From positions 23,690,915 through 23,754,914 of the forward strand of contig ML664199.1 in the NCBI GenBank assembly GCA_007570785.1: a stretch of DNA of 64,000 bases. Reading direction: 5' to 3'. The position numbers and the translations under genes were made by a program. Positions within the stretch are counted from its first letter, which is position 1. Every line of letters begins with the position of its first letter. This DNA comes from Antilocapra americana. Taxonomy: Eukaryota > Chordata > Mammalia > Artiodactyla > Antilocapridae. Of this stretch, positions 34,657 through 46,345 are shown piece by piece. The notes under the pieces were generated by a model, which saw only the letters and a list, made by a program, of their open reading frames with translations, made no database searches and was not told the DNA's origin.

Positions 34657-35094
34657 TCTATTTTACATATGTTAATGTTTATGTTTCAATGCTACTCTCG
34701 ATTTGTTCCACTTTCTTCTTGCCCTACGGTGTCCACAAGTCTGTTCTTTATGTCTGCGTCTCTGTTGCTGTCCTACAAATAAGTTCATCAGTACCATCTT
34801 TCTGGATTACATATATATGCATTAATGTACAATATTTATTTTTCTCTTTCCGACTTAACTCTTTCATCAGTGTCTTACAGTTTTCTGCATAAAGGTCCTT
34901 TGTCCCTTTAGGTAGGTTTATTCCTAAGTATTTCATTCTTTTTGTTGCAATGGTGAATGCAATTGCTTGCTTAATTTCTCTTTCTGAGTTTTCATTGCTA
35001 ATATATAGAAATGCAAAGGATTTCTGTGTATGAACTTTATATCCTGCAACTTTACTATATTCATTGATTAGCTCTAATGATTTCTGGTGGCATC

Positions 35095-36097
35095 ATTTTT
35101 TTTTTATTAGTTTTGCCATACAATGACATGATATCGCCATGGGTTTACATATGCTCCCCCTCCAGAACCCCCCTCCCTCCTCCCTCCCTCCTCCCTCCCC
35201 CCTGGAAATCTCGATGCACCAGCCCTGAGCATCAATCCTGGGCTGGCGATTGATTTCACATATGATAATTAACATGTTTCAATGCCATTCTCCCATATCA
35301 TCCCACCCTTGCCCTCATCCACAGAGTCCACAAGTCTGTTCTATACATCTGCGTTCCTTTTGCTGTCTCGCATGCTGGGTTCTCGTTACCGTCTTTCTAA
35401 ATTCCACATATATGCGTTAGTATACTGTATTGTTGTTTTTCCTTCTGGCTTACTTCACTCTGGATAATGGGCTCCAGTTCCGTCCACCTGAGTAGAACTG
35501 CTTCAAATGAATTTTTTTTTAATGCTGAGTAATATTCCATTGTGTATATGTACCACAGCTTTCTTATCCATTCGTCAGTTGATGGGCATCTAGGTTGCTT
35601 CCATGTCCTGGCTGTTGTAAACAATGCAGCGATGAACATTGGGGTACACGTGGCTCTTTCAATTCTGGTTTCCTCAGTGTATATCCCAGCAGTGGGATTG
35701 CTGGGTCATATGGCAGGTCTATTTGCAGTTTTTTAAGGAACCTCCACACTGTTTTCCATAGTGGCTGTACTAGCTTGCATTCCCACCAACAGTGTAAGAG
35801 AGTTCCCTTTTCTCCACATCCTCTCCAGCATTTATTGCTTGTAGATTTTTGGATTGCAGCCATTCTGACTGGTGTAAAGTGATACCTCATTGTGGTTTTG
35901 ATTTGCATTTCTCTGATAATGAGTGATGTTGAGCATCTTTTCATGTGTTTGTTAGCCATTTTTATGTCTTCTTTGGAGAAATGTCTGTTAAGTTCTTTGG
36001 CCCACTTTTTGATTGGGTCGTTTATTTTTCTAGAATGGAGCTGCAGGAGTTGCTTGTATATTTTTGAGATTAATTGTTTGTCCATTGCTTCACTGGC
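35095..36097 (-). mobile_element. Young L1, 5'-truncated, antisense, perfect TSD
   Basis: The plus strand opens with the poly(T) of its tail (35095-35104), then GTTTTGCCATACAATGACATG, a C-rich tract (G-rich in sense, 35155-35205), the 3'UTR, and the ORF2p C-terminal region. The minus-strand frame 35564-36085 (173 aa) is open and contains [20 protein letters not shown] and [20 protein letters not shown], the cysteine-rich C-terminal block of L1 ORF2p. TCTGGTGGCATC at 35083-35094 and 36098-36109 is a perfect 12-bp TSD. Low divergence and the intact TSD mark it as recent. Confidence 0.97.
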
Positions 36098-36454
36098 TCT
36101 GGTGGCATCTTAAGGTTGCTATGTATAGTCTCATGTCATCTGCAAAAAGTGAGAGTTTTACATCTTCCTTTCTAATCTAGATTCCTTTTATTTCTTTTTC
36201 TTCTCTGATTGCTGTGGCTAGGGCTTCCAAAACTATGTTGACTAATAGTGGTGAGTATGAGCACCCTTGTCTTGTTCCTAATCTTAGCAGAAATGCTTTC
36301 AATTTTTCACTGTTGAGAATAATGTTTTCTGTAGATTTGTTGTATATAGCTTTTATTATGTTGAGGTAGGTTCATTCTGTACTTACTTTCTGGAGAGGTT
36401 TTTGGTTTTTTTTAATCATAAATGAATGTTGAATATTGTTAAAACTTCCTCTGC

Positions 36455-37839
36455 TGTCCCCCTGGGCTGGTCCCCGACCGGCTCCCCTGGGTCCTGCAGG
36501 GCTGCGGCGCTGCCCTCTCCGGTCTGGTCTCCTCCTCCTCCTCGGGGGGTGGACCGCGGTCTCCAGGCGGCTGGAGGAGCTTGACTTGAGTATCTCCAAT
36601 AGCTAACGAAGCTCATCCTTGTCCGTGTGACATTGGCCATAGAATAGAGTATGGAGGGCTGGGGCATGAAGTTCAAGTGGAACACATCAAGGCTTATCTC
36701 ACTAAATCCCCCGTGGACGCTGGCAAAGCTGTGATTGTCATTCAGGATATATTTGGCTGGCAGTTGCCCAACACCAGGTATAAGGCTGACATGATTGCAG
36801 GAAATGGATACACAACCATCCAGACTTCTTTGTTGGGCAGGAACCTTGGCACCCCTCGGGGGACTGGTCCACCTTCCCAGAGTGGTTGAAGACAAGAAAT
36901 GCCAGAAAGATTGATAAAGAGTTCGATGCAGTCTTGAAGTATCTGAAACAACAGTGTCATGCCAAGAGAATTGGCGTCGTGGGATTCTGCTGGGGTGGAA
37001 TCGCTGTTCATCACGTGATGATGAAATACCCAGAACTCAGGGCAGGGGTGTCCGTCTATGGCATCATCAAAGATGCTGAAGACGTGTACAATCTGAAGAA
37101 TCCCACGCTGTTCATCTTTGCTGAAAATGATGCGGTGATTCCTCTAGAGCAGGTCTCTCTGCTGACTCAGAAGCTGAAAGAGCACTGCAAAGTGGAGTAT
37201 CAGATTAAAACGTTTTCTGGGCAGACGCAGGGCTTCGTGCTGAGCAAGTACGTGTAGCCACGGCTGAGGGCAAACTTCCTCCAAATAGCTCCCATTCAGA
37301 AATGTGCTTTGAAATGCTTAGATCATTTTAGTTTCATTTTACAGAAAATAAATCAAGGCGTCTTGAAATTCATTTGTCATTTGAAACACAAATTCTGAAG
37401 GAAAAGTTAATGTATGAAATACTTTCATCTTTAACGTGTGCCCTAAATAAGATTTTTAACAGGTCAGTACCTGAAGAATTTGGGTGATAGAGTAATATCC
37501 TAACTATTAGCCAAAAAACCCTAGAGGTCTTCAAGGAACACCTGACTGCTCTGGTATGGCCTTCCTGGCCTTGAATTGAGCACATTCTCTAGAATAGCTA
37601 AATTGGCGAAACCGTGAAAAGCAGGAAATGTAAACTCATGTAGAGCAAAAGCCCACTTTCATTGTGCTTTTACCTGTCTTTACAGGAATGAATGTCATGA
37701 TCACATACATATTGAGATTAAAGTAGGGGTCCACTGAACTAATTATATAAAGCTTATAAACTTGATTTTTTGGGGTTTTGAATCTGTGGCTTTTTTCTAA
37801 ATCTAATAAATTATGGATGAGAGTTGCAAAAAGAAAAAT
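36455..37839 (+). pseudogene. CMBLP: CMBL (carboxymethylenebutenolidase homolog) processed pseudogene
   Basis: An intronless copy of the mRNA for CMBL, a cytosolic dienelactone-hydrolase-family enzyme. The GC-rich 5'UTR is 36455-36598. The start codon is ATA (36599-36601) in place of ATG, followed by [13 protein letters not shown]. The frame gives [20 protein letters not shown] and a frameshift near 36821 (four bases missing by family comparison), then a 123-codon frame to the stop at 37255-37257. The nucleophile elbow GFCWGG and the Asp region FAENDAVIP are kept, but the His block reads TFSGQTQGF, so the catalytic His appears to be Gln. About 30 residues before the end are deleted (GFVLSKYV). 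AATAAA is at 37805-37810, then an A-rich tail. ACTTCCTCTGC at 36444-36454 and 37840-37850 is an 11-bp TSD within L1-B ORF2. Confidence 0.95.
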
Positions 37840-40561
37840 ACTTCCTCTGCATCTATTGAGTTGATCATATGGTTTTTATCTTCAGTTTGTTAATATGATG
37901 TGTCACAGTGATTGATTTGTGTATATTGAAGAAAATTTACATCCCTTGGAAAAACTCCACTTGATCATGGTGTATGATCCTCTTAATGTGTTGTTGGATT
38001 CTGTTTGCTGAATTTTGTTGAGGATTTTTTAAGGCATCTGTGTTCATCAATGATTTTGGCCTGTAATTTTCTTTTTTTGTGTGATATTTTTGTCCGGTTT
38101 TGGTATTAGGGTGTTGGTAGCCAGAAAAAATGTTTGATACAATTTCAAGTTTTAAAAATTTATGAAGACTTGATTTGTGACCAATGATGTGATCTATTCT
38201 GATGAATTGTCCATGTGCACTTGACAAAGTAGTGAAATCTAGTCTTTCTGGATAAATGTCCTGTAGATATCAATTAGGTACATCTGGCCCAATATGTCAT
38301 TTAAAGCTTGTGCTTCCTTATTAATTTTCTGTCTGGAACATCTGTCCATTCATGTTAGTTGGGTGTTAAAGTCCCCACTATTATTATGCTGCTATCAATT
38401 TCCCCTTTAATAGTTGTTAACATTTGCCCTATGTCTTGAGGCGATCCTATGTTGTGTGCATATATATTTAAAATTGTTATGTCTTCTTCACAGAAGAAGG
38501 TCATTATGTAATGTCCTTCCTTGTCTCTTGAAATAGTCTTTATTTTACTTTCATTTTTTATGGTGAATATTACTATTCTCATTTTCTTTTGACTTCCATT
38601 TGCATGGAATAATTTTTTCCAGCCCCTCACTTTCAGTCTGTATGTGTCCCTACGTCTGAAGCGGATCTCTCGTAGATAACACCATTGAGGTCTTGTTTTT
38701 TTTTATCCATTCAGTTCTCTGTGTCTTTTGGTTGGAGCATTTAATCTATTTCCATTTAAGGTAATTACTGATATGTATGATCCTTTTACCATTTACTTTA
38801 TTGGTGAGTGTGTTTTTGTACGTCTTTTTTTTTTTTTCTTGTGTTTCCTGTCTAGAGAAATTCCTTTGGCATTTGTTGTAAAGTTGGCTTATTGGTGCTG
38901 AATTCTTTGAAGTTTTACTTATCTGTAAAGCTTTTGATTTCTCCATTGAATCTGACAAAGCCTTTGCTGAGTAGAGTAATTTTGGTTGTAGGTTTTTCCC
39001 TTTCATCACTTTAAGTATATCTTGCCACTCTCTTCTGGCCTGCAGAGTTTTTGTTGAAAGATCAACTGATAGCCTTATGGGGATTCCATTGTATGTTATT
39101 TTTTTTTTCCCTTGTTGCTTTTAATATTATTTCTTTATGTTTACTTTTGTTAGTTTGTATCATAAGTGTCTTGACATGTTTCTCCTTGGATTTATCCTGT
39201 TTGGGACTCTCTGGGCTTCCTGGACTTGAGTGGCTATTTCCTTCCCAGTGTTAGGGAAGTTTTTGACTATAATCTTCTCAAATATTTTACCATACCCTTT
39301 ATTTTTCTCTTCTTCTTTAGGGACACCTATAATTTGAATGTTTGTGTGCCTTATGTTTCCCTAGATGTCTCTGAAACTGTTCTCATCTTTTCTTATTCTT
39401 GTTTCTTTATTCTGCTGTTTCAGTCATTTCTACCATTCTATCCTCCAGCTTGCTTATTCATTCTTTTGCCTCAGTTATTCTATTATTGGTTCCCTCTAGT
39501 GTATTTTTTGTCTCATTGTTCATTGCTGATTGCCTGTTCTCTAATTCTTCTAGGGCCTTGTTACACATTTCTAGTGTCTTTTCAATCCATGCCTCCATTC
39601 TATTAATCTGTGCCTCCATTTTTATTTCCATGATTTTAGATTATCTTTACTACCATCGCTCTGAATTCTTTTTCAGGTAGACTGCTTATTTCCTCTTCAT
39701 TTGTTTGGTCTTATAGGTTTTTACCATGTTCCTTCATCTGCTGTGCATTTTTTGTGTCTTTCCATTGTGTTTAATTTACTGTGCTTGGGGTTGTCTTTCT
39801 ACAGGATGCTAGGTCATAGTTCCTCTCATTTATGCAGTCTGCCCACCATGAATGGGGCTGGACCAGTGCCTCATGATGGTTTCCTGGTTGGGGGGATTGG
39901 TGCTTTTGTTCTAGGGGACAGAACTGGATCTTGTCTCTCTGAATGGCAGTTCCATATTATCCAGTGATGTGTTTGGGGGTGTTTGTGGGCTTAGTATAGC
40001 CATACCAGCCTGTCTGCTAGTGGGCAGTGTTGGTGTTCTTGTTTTGCTGATGTTTTGGCCTGAGTCTTCCACACTGGCGCTTGCTGGCCTTTAGGTGGTG
40101 CCTGGTCTTAGTGTTGAGATGGAGGCCTTTTGGAGAACGAACTCTCACCAGTTGATGGTCCATGGGCTTGGGAGTTCTCTGGTCCAGAGTCCTGGACTCA
40201 GGTCTCCTACTTCAGAAGTTGAGGCCCAGCTCCTTACTGTAGCCCTGGACTCCATAAGGCATACAACACAGAAGAGAAGGAAAGAGAAAAAAAGCAAGTC
40301 AAACAAATTTACAAACAAAAAATGGATGGACAGATAAAATCCTAAGACAAATGGTAATAGCAATACTCAACAGACAAGAACACCCGAAGAAGCTCACATG
40401 CTCACAAAGGGAAGAGATTAAAAAAAGAGAGAACAAAAAAGAAAAACAAGAACCAAAAGAGAAGAGAGCAGCGAAGCCATAATTAAATATAAAAACTAGC
40501 AAAAATACAAAATCGAAAACATGGGAAAAAATCCTATATATCTGTATATAGAGTATTGTAA

Positions 40562-40640
40562 AAATAGGAAAAATGAACAAGAAAAAAGATATATATATAT
40601 AGTGAGAGAGAGAGAGAGAGGAAGAGGAGGAGGAGTAAGA
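40562..40640. repeat. (GA)n/(AT)n microsatellite in the L1-B 5'UTR
   Basis: ATATATATATA followed by GAGAGAGAGAGAGAGAGG and GAGGAGGAGG, part of the A/G-rich region of the L1 5'UTR. Likely length-variable. Confidence 0.8.
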
Positions 40641-40870
40641 ATATCCTCCTGTATACCCTTTTGTCCTCACCACACAGTGAACACCCGCCAATCTGCCTCC
40701 TCAGGAAGTCCTCCAATATTTTTATGAAGGTGTCTGAACCTTCTGTGGGCATTCTGGGGTCAGCTCAGACCCAGCTCTGTCCTTTTCCAGCTTGTACTTG
40801 CTTCCAAAGTCCACAGTTGCCCCCAAAGCAGTCTCAAGCCTATTGTGGGGATTTAACCTTGTATCTGCGT

Positions 40871-41402
40871 CCATGAAATTAAAAGATGCTTGCTCCTTGG
40901 AAGGAAAGCTATGACAAATCTAGACAGCATATTAAAAGCAAAGACATTGGTTTGCTGACAAAGGTCCATATAGTCAAAACTAAGTTTTTTCCAGTAGTCA
41001 TGTATGGATGTGAGAATTGGACCACAAAGAAGGCTGAAGAATTGAAGCTTTTGAACTATGGTGTTGGAGATGACTCTTGAGAGTCCCTTGGACTGCAAGG
41101 AGATCCAACCAGTCCATCCTAAAGGAAATCAGTTCTGAATATTCACTGGAAGGACTGAGGCTGAAGCTGAAGCTCTAGTACTTTGGCTACCTGATGCGAA
41201 GAGTTGACTCTTAGAAAAGAACCTGATGCTGGGAAAGATTGAAGGCAGGAGAAGGGGACAACAGAGGACGAGATGATTGGATGGCATAATAAACTCAATG
41301 AACATGAGTTTGAGCAAGCTCCAGGAGATGGTGAAAGACAGGGAAGCCTGGCATGCAGCAGTCCATGGGGTTGCAGAGTTGGACACAACTGAGCGCCTGA
41401 GC
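40871..41402 (+). mobile_element. BovB 3' end, sense, inserted in the L1-B 5'UTR
   Basis: Starts CATGAAATTAAAAGATGCTTG, continues through TGTATGGATGTGAGAATTGG, GGTGTTGGAGATGACTCTTG and GAAAGATTGAAGGCAGGAGA, ending GGACACAACTGAGCGCCTGAG. L1 5'UTR sequence flanks it. No convincing TSD. Confidence 0.93.
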
Positions 41403-42655
41403 ACCATCACCCTGTTGCACCTGCAGCTATAGTAATGCATTTCCTTCCTCTTCTCAGGTCACACAGCCCCTAGTGCTCAGCTTTGGTTTTGGCCCTGCCC
41501 CTGCTTGTAGGTCTCCCTCTGGTGTCTGTTCCACCCAGACAGGAGGGGGCAAAAATATCAGCTTATTAGGGCTCACTTGCTCAGTCAGGCTAAGGAGAGG
41601 GAGGGGTATAGCAGCCTCAGTTGGGGTGTGTGAGGCGTGCCTGCTGCAGCTGAGGCCTAAGGCAAGTTGCTGTAGTCTGAGGTGGTTCATGTGCTCTCCT
41701 AAAGGAACTGGCCCTGGACTGTGTGTCCCTCGGCAGGCAAGCTGCATAGGCTCCCAGGAAGGTGTGGGTAGTGACCTGTGCCTGTTCGCAGCTTGGTGGC
41801 GGCTACTACCTCTGGGGTCGGGACAGCAGTGGTGTTTTGTCCCTTGCCTTTGGGACTCGTGCAGGCTTTGGTGGTGGCCATGTGGCCTGTTTCCACCGTT
41901 GGGATTGAAAACTACAGTCCCTTCTAGTCCTGCTTCTGGCACCCGTGCCAGCTTTGGTGGTGCTGGCCAGCGTATCCACCTCTGGGGTCACAGTCCACAG
42001 CTGCATCTTGTCCCACCTATGGCACTAGCGAAGGCCGAGTCCTGTGGTCTGTGAGTGTGTGGAATTAGAGGGTGCCCACCGCAATGATCTTTTGTGTCTC
42101 TGGCAGGCCCAGGCTTTTCCCTGGACTCCCTCAGCTGGGTCATACTAGCTCCCTCAGAGTATCTTCACAGCAGTCAACCCAAGTCCTTTACCGGAGTCCA
42201 ACCCCCAAAGCCTGAACCTTAGCACCCAGCCCCCATTTGCCACAGCAAGTGTGCAAACAGCTTTTCAGCCTACGAGTGCTGGTTGGCAATGATCTCCATA
42301 GTGAACTCTCTCCATCTTGCCTTCTAAGCACCTATTGCTGCATCTAGCTTTGAGGTACTGAAGCTCCCCGCCCTGTCCCTGCCCATGAAGGGGTTTCCGA
42401 GTGTGTAGAAACTTTTCTTCCTTCACAGCTCCCTCCTTGAGATGCAGGTCTCTGTCCTAAATCCTTTTATTTTTTTTCTTATAATCTTTACCCCATTCTG
42501 TGGTGATTAGCTTGCGTTTTTGGAAGTCTGGGGTCTTCTGCCAGTGTTCAGGTGTTTTGTAGGAGTTGTTCCACATGCAGGTGTATTTTTGGTGGGTTTA
42601 TGGGGAGAAAGGTGATCTCCTAGTCTTACTCCTTAGCCATATTGAAACTACTCCC

Positions 42656-43745
42656 ATTTAGCTTCTTAATAATGGGAAAGACTGACATTTCCTTATGAAT
42701 GCTCTGTAACCAGGCTTAAAGGACAGTTCCAGCAAACTCTAAGAAGTGTTTATCTAGATCCAAAGGCAATCTCCATGTTTTAATACATAGAATTCTTTTA
42801 TTGCTTGACCAGAGGTAGATGCCACAGAGGGCTGAAAGCTTGATTTAAACAAGAAATTCAGCTTTACCTTCATTCATGGAACTGATGTCGCTGAAGCTGC
42901 AGGCTAGAAATAGAGTTTGACTGCCAGCTTCCTTAATTTGCCTTGGTTGAAAAGGTGTCTTTGCTCTTCTTGGAAACATCTCAGTGAAATGCATACACTT
43001 CCACAGAAAGCTTTTGTGGATGGGGCTGTCTCTCAAAGAGACACTGTCCAAAATCAAAAAGGCCACACAGGAAAAGGCCTTGGGCTTTTTTTTTTTTTAC
43101 CCTACACTAAGCAGCAACTAAGCTGAATTATTTGCTTGATCTTGAGCTTCAGGTCTTAGGAAGAATGAACAATACAGCTTTCAAGAGTCACAGTCTGAGT
43201 TTAAATATTTCCTCTGTTGGAGTCAAGGAAGGATCATTCCAGCCTGGCAGTCTCCCCCAACCTTTCCCACCCAGGCCTCTCGTCTGTATGTGGGCATGGT
43301 GTGTGGTGCCTTTAGCTGGATGTGGGTGTGATGCACGGATAGGACACCATCCTTAGGGACAGAGAGAAGTTGCAGTAGTCTTGCCCACCTTTTCTTAGTA
43401 GAAAAGGAGTAGAGGATGTCTTTTTCCAGGAGGTCATGGTTGGGATACTATATGGTTCAGTGAAAATGTGGACTCAGTGACATAAAACTATAGCTTTATT
43501 CCAATTTCGTGAGGTCTGAATTTGAATTCATAAAAAGGGCTATGTAAATGTTCCACACAGATTCAAAGAACAAGTGAATAGGACAGTACATGTATTCCAA
43601 ACATCCCCATCAAAGTGGTACTATCCAAACTTTTGGACCATCTGAATGCCAGAAGAATCTGAGGGGCAGTATCTAGTGTACTCAGAAAGTAACAGTTTTG
43701 ATTCTTTAGATTATTTCATTGGTATTTGTTTCATTAGTAAAATCT
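42656..43745. other. Unassigned intergenic DNA
   Basis: Single-copy-looking sequence after the 5' end of L1-B. T-run at 43087-43098. No exon supported. Confidence 0.4.
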
Positions 43746-43990
43746 CTGTTTTCTTTTATCATTCATTAATTCATTCAACAAATTGTACAATTATTATTTG
43801 GCTGGCTACAGGATATGTGATGGTAATGTGATGGTGAATCCAGTAGTCTTAGCTCCTGTCTTCTTGGAACTCATTGTGATTAGAGGACAGATATTAAAGA
43901 AATAAATACACAAAGAAATACATGATTATAAATTATAGTAAGTGCTACATTGGAAAAGAACAGGGTGTTCCATGAGGGAAAGAGAAAAGA
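43746..43990 (+). mobile_element. L2 LINE 3' end remnant
   Basis: ATTCATTAATTCATTCAACAAATT, TAGCTCCTGTCTTCTTGGAAC and AGACAGATATTAAAGAAATAAAT-type blocks follow the L2 3' end order. Confidence 0.6.
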
Positions 43991-44051
43991 CAGCTTAGCT
44001 TGGGGATGTCTAGTGAGGAAGACAGCTATGTAGACTCATATCTACTGTATT

Positions 44052-45008
44052 TGTTGGTGTTCAGTCGCTAAGGTGGGTCTGTCTCTGTGACGCCATGGAC
44101 TGCAGCATGCCAGGATCCCCTATCCTTCACTATCTCCCAGACTGTGCTCAACTTCATGTTCATTGCATCAATGATGCTATCTAACCATTTCATCCTCTGC
44201 CCCACTCTTCTCCGTTTGCCTTCAATCTTTCCCAGCATCAGGGTCTTTTCCAATGAGTTGGCTCGTCACATCAGGTGGCCAAAGTATTGGAGCTTCACTT
44301 TAGTCCTTCCATGAATATTCAGGGTTGATTTACTTTAGAACTGACTAGTTTGATCTCCATGCAGTCCAAGGGACTCTCAAGAGTCTTCTCTAGCAACACA
44401 ATTTGAAAGCATCAGTTCTCAGCACTCAGCCTTCTTATTGGTACAACTCTCAGATCTGTACATGACTACTGGAAAAAAAAAAAACTGTAGCTTTGACTAT
44501 ACAGATCTTTGTTGGAAAAGTGATAACTCTGCTTTTTAATATGCTAAGTTTGTCATAGGTTTTATTCCAAGGAGCAAGTGTCTTTTAATTTCATGGCTGC
44601 AGTCACCATCTACAGTGATTTTGGAGCCCAAGGAAATAAAATCTGTCACTCCTACCTTTCCCCTTCTATTTGCCATGAAGTGATGAGACCAGATGCAGAT
44701 AATCTTAGTTTTTTTCATGTTGAGTTTCAAGCTAGCTTTTCAGTCTCCTCTTTCACCCTCATCAAAAGGCTCTTTAGTTCCTCTTCAAATTCTGCCATTA
44801 AAGTGGTATCATCTGCATATCTGAAGTTGTTGATATTTCTACCAGCAGTCTTGATTCCAGCTTGTGATATATCCAGCCTGACATTTTGCATGATGTACTC
44901 TGCATTTAAGTTAAATAAGCAGGGTGACAATATACAGCCTTGTCTTACTCCTTTCCCAGTTTTGAACCAGTCCATTTTTTCATGTCCAGTTCAAACTGTT
45001 GCTTCTTT
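44052..45008 (-). mobile_element. BovB 3' half, antisense, cut by a young L1
   Basis: Starts TTGGTGTTCAGTCGCTAAGG and runs through the RT. The minus-strand frame 44727-44975 holds CILSPCLFNLNAEYI and an intact FRYADDTTLM block. It stops at CAGTTCAAACTGTTGCTTC, where the poly(T) of an L1 begins. Confidence 0.93.
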
Positions 45009-45278
45009 TTTTTTTTTATTAGTTTTGCCATACAATGACATGATATCGCCACGGGTTTACATATGCTCCCCCTCCAGGACCCCCCTCTCTCCTCCCTCCC
45101 TCCTCCCTCCCCCCTGGAAATCTCGATGCACCAGCCCCGAGCATCAATCCTGGGCTGGCGATTGATTACGCATATGATAATTAACATGTTTCAATGCCAT
45201 TCTCCCATATCATCCCACCCTTGCCCTCATCCACAGAGTCCACGAGTCTGTTCTATACATCTGCGTTCCTTTTGCTGT
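45009..45278 (-). mobile_element. Young L1 3' end, antisense, running into the gap
   Basis: Poly(T), then GTTTTGCCATACAATGACATG and the C-rich tract, nearly identical to the copy at 35095 onward over this length. The rest is hidden by the run of N. Confidence 0.95.
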
Positions 45279-45678
45279 NNNNNNNNNNNNNNNNNNNNNN
45301 NNNNNNNNNNNNNNNNNNNNNNNNNNNNNNNNNNNNNNNNNNNNNNNNNNNNNNNNNNNNNNNNNNNNNNNNNNNNNNNNNNNNNNNNNNNNNNNNNNNN
45401 NNNNNNNNNNNNNNNNNNNNNNNNNNNNNNNNNNNNNNNNNNNNNNNNNNNNNNNNNNNNNNNNNNNNNNNNNNNNNNNNNNNNNNNNNNNNNNNNNNNN
45501 NNNNNNNNNNNNNNNNNNNNNNNNNNNNNNNNNNNNNNNNNNNNNNNNNNNNNNNNNNNNNNNNNNNNNNNNNNNNNNNNNNNNNNNNNNNNNNNNNNNN
45601 NNNNNNNNNNNNNNNNNNNNNNNNNNNNNNNNNNNNNNNNNNNNNNNNNNNNNNNNNNNNNNNNNNNNNNNNNNNNNN
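45279..45678. other. Assembly gap, 400 N
   Basis: Exactly 400 undetermined bases; the round number suggests a placeholder or estimated size. Translated frames that cross it are meaningless. Confidence 0.99.
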
Positions 45679-45683
45679 AAGCC

Positions 45684-45832
45684 ATACTTTTTCTGTTGCA
45701 GCTACTCAGCTCTGCCAATATAGTGTGAAAGTTGTAATAGATGATATATAAGCAAATGAGCATGACTCTGTTCCAATAAAACTTTATTGATACAAACAGC
45801 CAGTGGGCTTGACTTACCTGTGAACTTACCAA
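45684..45832 (+). mobile_element. Old MER-type DNA transposon end
   Basis: GCAGCTACTCAGCTCTGCCA, GATATATAAGCAAATGAGCATG and TTCCAATAAAACTTTATTGATAC match the right half of a widespread mammalian hAT-like repeat. The left half would lie in the gap. Family uncertain. Confidence 0.55.
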
Positions 45833-46189
45833 TCGCTATTCTACAATGACAATTCTAGGGGCTCACTCAAGATTGGATTGGACCATGGGGAGAGAATGGA
45901 GGCAGTGAGGTGACTTAGGCTCCACTGCTTTAATTCAGGGGAACTAAGAAGGAGGGACCTTGAAGAGAAATGGCTTGTGACATGCTCAAAAGTCAAAATG
46001 ACAGGACTACATGATCAATTTGATGGAAAAAATGTCTAGCTGTTTCTTTAATGCTCAGTGGACTGATTCTTCCAGTAAAGAAAAAACGAAAACTGTAGAG
46101 ATTCTGTATTTGTGACTCAGAATCATGTGTACATCCTGGAGAAGTCACCTCTTGATCATAAGACACTATGCTAGGTGTATTATGTAGAT
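45833..46189. other. Unassigned intergenic DNA
   Basis: No recognised repeat or gene. Confidence 0.4.
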
Positions 46190-46345
46190 TACTATGCAGA
46201 ATTCTTAAAAACATTGTTTTATTTCCTGTTTTTCAAACTGAGGTTTGGAAATGCTAAGCTGTTTGCCCAGAGTCAAGTAGCTGGTAAATGGTGGAGCTGT
46301 GATTGGACCAGATCTGGTATCAAAGCCTGTGACATTCTTTTTTAA
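46190..46345 (-). mobile_element. MIR SINE remnant
   Basis: GTTTTTCAAACTGAGGTTTGG, GCTGTTTGCCCAGAGTCAAGTAGCTGG and GGAGCTGTGATTGGACCAG are antisense MIR blocks. Confidence 0.7.

Larger units (their letters stand above)
33010..42655 (-). mobile_element. L1-B: old L1 in antisense, host of four insertions
   Basis: The L1 can be followed right to left through the insertions. 5'UTR: 42655 to about 39770, ending at the ATATTGAAACTACTCCC edge. ORF1: about 39760-39200, with blocks GGGACACCTATAATTTGAATG and TGGGACTCTCTGGGCTTCCT. ORF2 endonuclease: about 38790-38120; the fragment 38355-38630 reads GWKKLFHANGSQKK and DITILNIYAHN. ORF2 C-terminal part: 38110-37851, 36443-36110 and 35094-34850. 3'UTR: 34850-34657 and 33201-33010. 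The RT core is largely deleted. Insertions: BovB 33202-34656, young L1 35095-36097, CMBL retrocopy 36455-37839, BovB 40871-41402. That these pieces are one element is inferred from their order and from sequence continuing across each insert. Confidence 0.78.

Noticed and set aside
35564..36085. 173-codon frame as a gene
   Set aside because: C-terminal ORF2p of a 5'-truncated young L1, without a promoter.
41473..42054. 193-codon plus-strand frame
   Set aside because: Lies in the L1-B 5'UTR in antisense; GC-rich by-product without homology features.
45063..45832. Three frames of 185-221 codons spanning the run of N
   Set aside because: Undetermined bases are translated as X; no biological frame.
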